Positions 1 to 5,881 of a stretch of 7,772 bases of DNA are shown piece after piece. This DNA comes from Alphaproteobacteria bacterium (GTDB lineage Bacteria > Pseudomonadota > Alphaproteobacteria > Holosporales > Holosporaceae). The stretch spans positions 1-7,772 of the forward strand of contig VGCF01000036.1 in the NCBI GenBank assembly GCA_016870135.1. The letters are read 5' to 3'. Every line of letters starts with the position of its first letter. The first letter of the stretch is position 1. The notes beneath the pieces are model-generated. The model was not told the DNA's origin, ran no database searches, and saw nothing but the letters and a program-made list of their open reading frames with translations. Made by a program: the position numbers and the translations under genes.

Positions 1-398
1 AACTTGAACTAACTAATTAAAAAAAAAAATAATTCAAAACTAAATATCATTCAATCCTAAATTAAAAAATTTTTTGTTCATAAATACCAAAATATCCTAT
101 TGCGGTATTTCACGTATATCCTTATCCACCAACCTCTTTCAAAGTATGGATCTATACTGAATGATCCAGATCCTAAAACATTCTTGCGAATTAAAAAACC
201 TTTTGGCTATTGGGAAAAATAACAGGAATCGTTATCGATATTTTTACGCGCTGTTCAGGGTTTTTTGCCAGAGGTTTTGTGGGGACTGTTGTCATTCAAG
301 GCCAACATTCAAGGCCTTTTTCAACGCCGATTATTTCAAATCAGATTATATATGGCATATGATGAATCTAGAGATATCATTTCCGTGTGATATCCATC
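1..398. other. A+T-rich leader with no convincing gene
   Basis: No supportable coding region lies here. The first 120 bases are very A+T-rich, with long A and T runs, and look like non-coding or promoter DNA. An open frame of 81 codons from 161 to 406 exists, but it matches no family I recognise, has no clear ribosome binding site and overlaps the next gene, so it is not called. The stretch holds an 11-bp direct repeat (293-316) and an inverted repeat next to the kinase start, both listed separately. The promoter of the downstream gene should lie here, but I could not find a convincing pair of -35 and -10 boxes. Confidence 0.6.
293..316. repeat. 11-bp direct repeat, two copies
   Basis: CATTCAAGGCC occurs at 293-303 and again at 306-316, separated by AA and followed by a short T run. 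Each copy ends in the palindrome GGCC. It lies about 90 bases upstream of the kinase start. It could be a duplicated protein-binding site or a replication-slippage product; no known operator is recognised. Confidence 0.6.
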
Positions 399-400
399 AT
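359..400. repeat. Inverted repeat spanning the kinase start region
   Basis: GATATCA (373-379) is the exact reverse complement of TGATATC (388-394), with an 8-base loop. The outer segments ATGATG (359-364) and CATCAT (395-400) are also complementary, with an 8-base bulge on the left arm. The right outer arm includes the first two bases of the ATG at 399. It could be an operator or an mRNA hairpin that limits access to that start; this is inference from symmetry alone. Confidence 0.45.
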
Positions 401-2381
401 GGATAAGCGTTGCGATCTGGCCAACCCTATAACAAAGGAATTCTATATCATTTCTTTTCCTATATTATGGATTCGATATATACGCATATGTCGCATGGCT
501 TTGAAAACATGGAGACTGAAAAAAGTCTTTTTTCCAAAGAAGGATAGCCAAAGGACGGCTGGTCAAAAATGCTGTATCCATACCCATCACCTCTTTCCTG
601 TAACAGATCCCCTGCCCTCAAATCCATCCGTTGTACCGTGTTTGTCGTCTGCACAACCAACAGATCCCCTGCCCTGTTTTCATCATGTGGCAGACTCATC
701 TGTAGAAAAATCATCTAATGGTTCAGATCAGCAGATGACAAACAGTCAAACGTGCCATAAAACCCCCTTTGAAAATATCTTTCCCCACACATTGACCGCC
801 GGGTTGTCGGACAAGAAACCGGCACTCAACAAATCAAAACAAGAGATGTCCAGCCCTGTTATGATCACTGAGGATGAGGGACAAACCGCCACCATAAAAG
901 ACATACTTGGCGTGCACCACACCGTTGATTCACCATCTGGGCTACGCATTCATAACACCATGAAAATGCCCGCTCTATTGCCTCAACGGGTTACAGATGG
1001 CATTGTGCTAACCAATGCACCCCCCACAAAACAAACAACGCCACCCCTGCAGGGCTGTGCCAATCACCATGACTCAGACCAAAGGAGTACCAGAGCCAAA
1101 GGCATTCAAGAGATCATCAAGGCGTTGGGGACACTGAAAGGACCAATGGTCAAAATCGCTCAAATGGCGGGTATGATTCCAGGTCTGTTACCTGATGATT
1201 GTGCACAGGCTTTGTTGACACTGTGCACCAATGCTCCACCCATGCATGGGGCGTTACTGGGGCGTAAAATGCAACTAGAGTGGGGTAAGGATTGGCAGAC
1301 TCGATTTGCACGTTTTGATCAAAACCCAGTGGCATCCGCATCTTTAGGGCAAGTTCATAGGGCCGCATTGCACGATGGCACAGAGGTGGCGGTTAAGGTG
1401 CAATACCCCACCATGAAACAAGCCGTCCAAGCAGATTTGGCCCTATTTAAAATGATATTGCGCCATGCTTGGGAATCGAGTCATGGTTTGGATATGCGAG
1501 ATTTTCCTCACGAGTGGGAACAGCGTTTGTATGAGGAATTGGATTATGGGTCCGAAATCAGAAATATATCTTGTTGGCGAGAATTATTCAAGGATAATCC
1601 ACTGATCCATATTCCCTTTCCTTTTCCCGATTTAACCACAGCACACATATTGACCATGTCCTGGTCTCCGGCCCAAGGAATTGAAACGGCTTTTCATCAG
1701 AACCAAGATTTGCGTCATGATTTAGGCCAAAAGATTTTCTGGGCCTGGTATTATCCTTTTTATCGTGCCGGTATGCTGCATGGTGATCCCCACATGGGCA
1801 ATATGGCATGGTCTTGCCCACAGCCACCGACAGAAACGGGTTTGGACAACAAACGATTCTATGAACAGAATGCCCAACTCCATATTTTTGACTTTGGATG
1901 TGTACGCATTTTTTCGCCCATGTTTGTCCAAGGCTTTTGCCATTTGTATCAAGGGCTGTTGAACAAAAACTCGCAATTAACACAACAGGCCTATGCAGAA
2001 TTGGGGTTTAAAGACCTGACACACCCCATGATCATGGCATTAAACGATTGGGCGCATTTTTTATTGGCACCATTTTTACAGGATCAAGACTGTTATTTAG
2101 ACCATGTGTCTTGTCCCAAACAAGCCCTAGATGCCATGCATCATTTGGAAAACACGCTAAAAGACCACGGGGGAACGACAATCCCACCAGAATTTCTGAT
2201 TTTTGACCGTGTTGCCGTTATTTTGGGGGCCGTATTGATTCGATTACAGGTCAAAGCCAATTGGCACCGATTAATGCATCCCTTGATTGAATCGTTTTGC
2301 TTGACAAAATGCCGCACGAATCAACAGCGGCTCTTGGAAGAGTGCCAAAAAAATGATATTCTGTATTCAATGATGGATTGA
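399..2381 (+). CDS. ABC1/AarF-family atypical kinase with long N-terminal extension
   Basis: This is a 660-residue protein of the ABC1/AarF/UbiB atypical kinase family, whose characterised members (UbiB, Coq8) support ubiquinone synthesis and lipid handling. Seen in the sequence: a KGP..K..AQ motif (K252, Q255) in place of the usual KxGQ, an alanine-rich nucleotide loop ASASLGQVH (312-320), the VAIK-like lysine K333, the catalytic HGDPHMGN (461-468) and the metal-binding DFG (498-500). The C-terminal half fits the alphaproteobacterial ABC1 group closely, including a late GAVLIRLQ segment. I see no UbiB-type pair of C-terminal membrane helices, so ubiB is not assigned. Residues 1 to about 230 are rich in H, P, S, T and Q and look disordered, much longer than the family's usual lead-in. 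The start is uncertain: GTG 387, ATG 399 and ATG 495 are all in frame and none has a good ribosome binding site. The gene is followed by the DUF4167 gene after 62 bases. Confidence 0.88.
   Translation: MDKRCDLANPITKEFYIISFPILWIRYIRICRMALKTWRLKKVFFPKKDSQRTAGQKCCIHTHHLFPVTDPLPSNPSVVPCLSSAQPTDPLPCFHHVADSSVEKSSNGSDQQMTNSQTCHKTPFENIFPHTLTAGLSDKKPALNKSKQEMSSPVMITEDEGQTATIKDILGVHHTVDSPSGLRIHNTMKMPALLPQRVTDGIVLTNAPPTKQTTPPLQGCANHHDSDQRSTRAKGIQEIIKALGTLKGPMVKIAQMAGMIPGLLPDDCAQALLTLCTNAPPMHGALLGRKMQLEWGKDWQTRFARFDQNPVASASLGQVHRAALHDGTEVAVKVQYPTMKQAVQADLALFKMILRHAWESSHGLDMRDFPHEWEQRLYEELDYGSEIRNISCWRELFKDNPLIHIPFPFPDLTTAHILTMSWSPAQGIETAFHQNQDLRHDLGQKIFWAWYYPFYRAGMLHGDPHMGNMAWSCPQPPTETGLDNKRFYEQNAQLHIFDFGCVRIFSPMFVQGFCHLYQGLLNKNSQLTQQAYAELGFKDLTHPMIMALNDWAHFLLAPFLQDQDCYLDHVSCPKQALDAMHHLENTLKDHGGTTIPPEFLIFDRVAVILGAVLIRLQVKANWHRLMHPLIESFCLTKCRTNQQRLLEECQKNDILYSMMD
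602..675 (+). repeat. In-frame 17-bp direct repeat within the kinase gene
   Basis: AACAGATCCCCTGCCCT occurs at 602-618 and again at 659-675. The copies are 57 bases (19 codons) apart, so both encode TDPLP in the reading frame. It lies in the low-complexity N-terminal extension and suggests expansion by duplication. Confidence 0.7.
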
Positions 2382-2427
2382 GTTTTTTAGACTCATTAAA
2401 AATACATCGTATTGCACAATACAATAT

Positions 2428-2433
2428 AGAGGA
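2428..2433 (+). promoter_or_regulatory. Ribosome binding site fixing the DUF4167 start
   Basis: AGAGGA lies 10 bases before the ATG at 2444. It favours that ATG over the longer in-frame TTG at 2378, which overlaps the stop codon of the kinase gene and has no such site. Confidence 0.7.
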
Positions 2434-2443
2434 AAAATACCTT

Positions 2444-2836
2444 ATGAGCACTGGGAAAGATCTTTTCCGTAATAAGAAACCGTTTACCCCCACCCAAAAA
2501 ACCACTCTTGGTCGATCCTCTGTGATCGAAAGCCACGGCCCAGAGGGTAAAGTCAGAGGTAATGCTCAGCAATTAATTGATCGGTATATCGTATTAGGCA
2601 AAGATGCATTGCGCGACAGTGATGTGGTGCTAGCAGAATCGTATTTTCAACATGCTGAACATTATCGTCGTTTATTGGGGGGTATGCGTCGTGAAACACC
2701 AGAGCCAAAGCAAACGACCCAGAATACCCAGCGTTCAGACGATGTCCAGGAGGAAGAAACCATTATCTTGGCGCCATCTTTGACGTATAGCGAACCTGCT
2801 GTCAAAGACGTCATTGTAACGAATCCCCAAGATTAA
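2444..2836 (+). CDS. DUF4167 domain protein
   Basis: This 130-residue protein carries a DUF4167 domain at about residues 24-80, a family found mainly in Alphaproteobacteria and without an established function. The matching features are the segment from the HGPEGKVRG motif through QQLIDRY (31-48), then AESYFQHAEHYRRLL (64-78). That second segment is the most diagnostic part and forms an amphipathic helix. The first 20 residues are short and basic, and the tail after residue 82 is acidic and polar, probably disordered. There is no signal peptide or membrane segment, so it should be cytoplasmic. Many relatives have much longer tails, so this is a short form. It follows the ABC1 kinase in the same direction by 62 bases and could be cotranscribed, though I see no functional link between them. 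Confidence 0.87.
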   Translation: MSTGKDLFRNKKPFTPTQKTTLGRSSVIESHGPEGKVRGNAQQLIDRYIVLGKDALRDSDVVLAESYFQHAEHYRRLLGGMRRETPEPKQTTQNTQRSDDVQEEETIILAPSLTYSEPAVKDVIVTNPQD

Positions 2837-2875
2837 AAGGATTGATTGGTACAGGACAGCATAAGCATGGTGGGC

Positions 2876-2899
2876 CCCCTTATAGGGGTTTCTAATTTT
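2876..2899 (+). terminator. Candidate terminator after the DUF4167 gene
   Basis: CCCCT (2876-2880) pairs with AGGGG (2884-2888) around a TAT loop, followed by TTTCTAATTTTT. The stem is only five pairs, so it is weak. Its position 40 bases after the stop codon and its T-rich tail fit Rho-independent termination of the kinase/DUF4167 unit. Confidence 0.4.
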
Positions 2900-2931
2900 T
2901 CCCCAACGTTTTGCAGAACTATTAAGGGCAT

Positions 2932-2955
2932 GCATGACAGATCGCATGACAGATC
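2932..2955. repeat. Perfect 12-bp tandem duplication upstream of nusB
   Basis: GCATGACAGATC is repeated twice without a gap (2932-2943 and 2944-2955). It ends 62 bases before the nusB start, where a promoter would be expected. It may be a duplicated regulator site or slippage; no known box is recognised. Confidence 0.75.
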
Positions 2956-3017
2956 TGTTTTCCCTGAATCAAATTTGATATGCTAGATACAGAGATGTTG
3001 TACCGAGGAACCCCCCA

Positions 3018-3539
3018 TTGAGCAGCCCACTATTTCCCCGTACAGTATCGCGATTGGCGGCCATTCAAGCCACTTTTCAAAAATTACTCTGTCCAGACAT
3101 GTCCATTGCCAACATTGTCCAAGATTTCGTATTGTATCGATTTACCCCCGCAGGGTATGCGTTGTTCCAGGAAGAACATATCGCCATCGATCAAGATTTT
3201 TTTACCTTTATTACTCTGGGTGCCGATGAGTCGTGGGAAAAGGTAGAACATACCATTGCAAGCGCATTGCCTTCAGGCTGGTCCATGGATCAAATGGAAA
3301 ACACGACTCGGGCGATTTTTCGATGCGCAGGATTTGAAATTCAGCATTGTCCATCCACACCCAAAGGCGTGATTTTAAATGAGTACATCATGGCGGCCCA
3401 TTGCTTTTTGTTGGATAAAGGTCACGGTTTAATTAATGCCGTATTGGAAAAAACGTTTGATGCGTTTCGTGCCCCAGCCCAAGAATCCAGCATTCAGCAT
3501 GCCATTACAGAGCCTGTCGATGCACCTCTTACCCCTTAA
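3018..3539 (+). CDS. nusB: Transcription antitermination factor NusB
   Basis: This 173-residue protein matches NusB, which with S10 (NusE) binds boxA RNA and supports antitermination, chiefly of rRNA operons. Family landmarks are SRLAAIQ (11-17), DFFTFI (60-65), the FRCAGFEI helix (101-108), the NEY motif (121-123) and LINAVLEK (138-145). All helices of the fold appear present; the last 20 residues are a polar tail. The start is a TTG at 3018, with GAGGAA at 3005-3010 seven bases upstream. An in-frame stop at 2976 and no other ATG, GTG or TTG before it leave this as the only reasonable start. In many alphaproteobacteria nusB lies between ribH and thiL, but neither is visible here. The next gene, cckA, is convergent. 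Confidence 0.9.
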   Translation: MSSPLFPRTVSRLAAIQATFQKLLCPDMSIANIVQDFVLYRFTPAGYALFQEEHIAIDQDFFTFITLGADESWEKVEHTIASALPSGWSMDQMENTTRAIFRCAGFEIQHCPSTPKGVILNEYIMAAHCFLLDKGHGLINAVLEKTFDAFRAPAQESSIQHAITEPVDAPLTP

Positions 3540-3583
3540 CATCATTCCTTAAAGACGTGTTGGATTAATCGGGCTATTGCTTT

Positions 3584-3669
3584 AGGAGGTATACGCCGTG
3601 ATGGGTTCAAGAAATGGTGGACAGCCCTTTACCCTTCATCACATTGCTGTTGTTTGCACCATATCTTGA
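3584..3669 (+). other. Orphan Shine-Dalgarno and start leading to a mini-ORF
   Basis: AGGAGGT (3584-3590) is the strongest ribosome binding site in the window. It lies 7 bases before GTG 3598 and 10 before ATG 3601, which share a frame. The frame stops at 3667-3669 after 22 codons from the ATG and already overlaps the 3' end of cckA on the other strand. The short peptide matches nothing I know. It could be a remnant of a gene that once followed nusB, a small peptide gene, or chance. Confidence 0.35.
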
Positions 3670-5684
3670 ATTTTATTCACCAAATCATCCAGCGCAAAGG
3701 GTTTGGGCAAGAAATAGATTTGATCCATGGCCTCTGGCAAATGGGTGCGCACAGATTCTTCTGGGTAACCAGAAACAAACAATATTTTGGTGGTTGGCAT
3801 CAATTGTCGAACGGATGCAGCCAACGTTGGTCCATCAATACCTGGCATCATCACATCCGTCACCATAACATGAACGATTAACTGGTTTTCCAAAAAACTC
3901 ATGGCCTGGACACCATCACGGGCCTCGATGACATCATGCCCTTTTTCACGTAACGCTCTGGCGGCAAACAAGCGAACGGGGTCTTCATCTTCGACCAATA
4001 AAATGCGAATGGTTTTAGACTGTTTTGTGCTGGATGGTGCAGGATTGGTGGTATCATGTTCCACCACATGTTGCTGGGAACAGGCTGGAAAATACAACGA
4101 CAATGTGGTCCCGACGCCTCTGGCGGTTTCTACTGTAATCCCTCCGTTCATTTGCTCCATAATTTGCAAGACATTAGACAAACCCAATCCTGTACCTTGA
4201 CCGGGATCTTTTGTGGAAAAAAATGGATCAAAAATACGATCCACATGCTGGGCATCAATGCCCATACCTGTATCTTTGATATCCATCACCACATAGGTGC
4301 GCGCTGGTAAAACCCCTTTGATCACGGGGTACGTTTCCGTAAACGTCATCATCCGCAAACATACGGTTAACATACCCCCAAGGGCCATGGCATCGCGCCC
4401 ATTAATGACCAAGTTCAGGATAATTTGCTCTAATTGACTCAGATCACCCTTCATGACATAGGATTCTTGTCCTTGATCTTCTATGGTCACTAAAATCTTG
4501 GGCCCCACCATACGATTAATGAGGGGAAATAATTCTTGTAAACATTGTTTCAAGCAAATATGGGCATGGGCAGATGGGGTATCTTTGGAAAAAGAGAGCA
4601 GTTTTTGAATCAATCGTGCCGCACGCATGGCGCTCTGTTTGATTTGCTGAATGTCTTGAAATGACATTTCTTCGGGCTGATGACGTTGCAACAACAAATC
4701 ACAAAACCCCAATATTCCCGTCAACAAGTTATTAAAATCATGAACGATTCCGCTGGCCAATTGACCCAATAATTGCATTTTCTGGGGATCGGCTTCTTTC
4801 ATGGGTAAAACGTGATCATCAAAGGCAAAAATCGAAAAAAAGTGTCCAGGATCATTGTCGTCATGGCCAGTGATGTACTTTAAAAAGACAAACACCGTGC
4901 GATCATGATGGTGGCGTAATTGCACGGTAATGCTGCCCACCCCTTCTTGCATTTTTCGCAATCGTCGCAATTGTTGGGCAAAGGCATAGCGGTCTTTTTC
5001 CCCGATCCATTGGGCCAATGTGGCCACAGAGGATATACCCAGTTGCTCTTTACACAACATATTGGCCTCTTGTATGCCACCATTTTCGTCCAACAATGCA
5101 GCCGGCAAAGGTAAAGTCCCCAAAAATTCCACATCACCCAACCGAAATCCGCTGTTTTGTAAAAAGGTGGGGAACAAAAAGAACGTTACGCATTCATCGC
5201 TGTTAATCATGTGGGAAATGGTGACACTGAGATGGACGCCTTGCATGGTTTTCAATTGATAGGTTTTCTGATGAAATTCCTTTTCAAAAACCGGCGGTTC
5301 AACAAATAAATCAAAAAAGGTTTGCCCTTCTAGACTGCTGGATGCCACACCCAAAAATTGAGCCAGCGCCGCATTAACCCCTGTGATTTGACCATCTTGA
5401 GACGTTAAACATACGGGCCAAGGATAGGATTTTATCATATTTTGAACACCATAAGACACGACTTCGGTGGGGCATTCTTCGATGGTCCAGACCATCAATC
5501 CTTTGATCCACTGTTTGCGCTTGATCCAAAAAGAGTGCCTATTGATTTCAATCACCGCACCTGTGGGGCCGTCTAATAATTCTAACAATATGGTTTGTAC
5601 CTTTTGGCGGTAACGAACCCAATCATGTCTGGCCCAACGGTACACTATGCGTGCGTGCGTGGTGGTTACTATAAAACTGCGCAT
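3639..5684 (-). CDS. cckA: CckA-like hybrid histidine kinase without membrane segments
   Basis: This 681-residue hybrid sensor kinase matches CckA, which phosphorylates CtrA and CpdR through ChpT to control the alphaproteobacterial cell cycle. Domains in order: a basic N-terminal region (1-80), a PAS-like domain (about 82-172), a second PAS-like region (about 185-290), HisKA with the phosphorylated H315 in GIVHDFNNLL, a HATPase with its N box around N424 and N428, a G1 box DTGMG (471-475) and a G2 box GTGLGL (497-502), then a receiver domain (about 559-678). The receiver has acidic E565-D568, the phospho-acceptor D610, S638 and K661. The HDFNNLLTGILGFCDLL stretch and the receiver are strongly CckA-like. 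Known CckA proteins have two N-terminal membrane helices; none is visible here, and a TAG in frame just upstream of the ATG excludes a longer start. AGAGGAG lies about 19 bases upstream, farther than ideal. The gene is single, divergent from gltX and convergent with nusB. Confidence 0.9.
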   Translation of the reverse strand: MRSFIVTTTHARIVYRWARHDWVRYRQKVQTILLELLDGPTGAVIEINRHSFWIKRKQWIKGLMVWTIEECPTEVVSYGVQNMIKSYPWPVCLTSQDGQITGVNAALAQFLGVASSSLEGQTFFDLFVEPPVFEKEFHQKTYQLKTMQGVHLSVTISHMINSDECVTFFLFPTFLQNSGFRLGDVEFLGTLPLPAALLDENGGIQEANMLCKEQLGISSVATLAQWIGEKDRYAFAQQLRRLRKMQEGVGSITVQLRHHHDRTVFVFLKYITGHDDNDPGHFFSIFAFDDHVLPMKEADPQKMQLLGQLASGIVHDFNNLLTGILGFCDLLLQRHQPEEMSFQDIQQIKQSAMRAARLIQKLLSFSKDTPSAHAHICLKQCLQELFPLINRMVGPKILVTIEDQGQESYVMKGDLSQLEQIILNLVINGRDAMALGGMLTVCLRMMTFTETYPVIKGVLPARTYVVMDIKDTGMGIDAQHVDRIFDPFFSTKDPGQGTGLGLSNVLQIMEQMNGGITVETARGVGTTLSLYFPACSQQHVVEHDTTNPAPSSTKQSKTIRILLVEDEDPVRLFAARALREKGHDVIEARDGVQAMSFLENQLIVHVMVTDVMMPGIDGPTLAASVRQLMPTTKILFVSGYPEESVRTHLPEAMDQIYFLPKPFALDDLVNKIQDMVQTTAM

Positions 5685-5746
5685 ACCTAAAAATCCAAAG
5701 GCACTCCTCTAACAGGATCTCGAAAAATGAGAGAAATGAAAAGGCT

Positions 5747-5775
5747 AAGATATTAAATTTTCAATGTTTTTTCAA
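5747..5775 (-). promoter_or_regulatory. Candidate promoter of cckA
   Basis: On the minus strand TTGAAA (5775-5770) and TATCTT (5752-5747) are spaced by 17 bases, resembling a housekeeping sigma promoter with 5 of 6 and 4 of 6 consensus matches. The -35 is inside the second unit of the TTCAATGTTT repeat, and each unit carries the same TTGAAA. The predicted leader would be roughly 55 bases. Confidence 0.35.
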
Positions 5776-5790
5776 TGTTTTTCAATGTTT
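5760..5790. repeat. Three tandem TTCAATGTTT units between cckA and gltX
   Basis: TTCAATGTTTT (5760-5770), TTCAATGTTT (5771-5780) and TTCAATGTTT (5781-5790) follow each other without gaps and run into TTT. The 10-11 base spacing puts the units on one face of the helix. They lie in the divergent promoter region, and on the other strand each contains a -35-like TTGAAA. Confidence 0.8.
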
Positions 5791-5881
5791 TTTCCAAATC
5801 CACCCCATTTTTGTGTTCCAACGTTGGCTTTTTTTCCATTTGTCATTCACAATAGGGGTACAGGTTTTAATCCATCAAACC

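Noticed and set aside
121..130. DnaA-box-like TTATCCACC beside A+T-rich DNA, possible origin
   Set aside because: It differs from the consensus in the last base and no further boxes are nearby, so an origin is not supported.
161..406. Open frame of 81 codons on the plus strand
   Set aside because: No family resemblance, no ribosome binding site, and it overlaps the kinase gene; its composition looks non-coding.
1588..1983. Open frame of 131 codons antisense to the ABC1 kinase
   Set aside because: It lies fully opposite the catalytic domain, including the HGDPH and DFG motifs, and resembles no protein family.
2379..2395. Hairpin TGAGT/ACTCA at the kinase stop
   Set aside because: Only five pairs with an A/T-rich loop and no T tail after the stem; not convincing as a terminator.
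3536..3552. Possible CtrA box, two TTAA half-sites
   Set aside because: The spacer is nine bases, not the seven of the CtrA consensus, and the first half-site is part of the nusB stop codon.
3547..3586. Imperfect pairing of CCTTAAAG and CTTTAGG between nusB and cckA
   Set aside because: The loop is about 25 bases and the stem is bulged, so it is not a credible bidirectional terminator.
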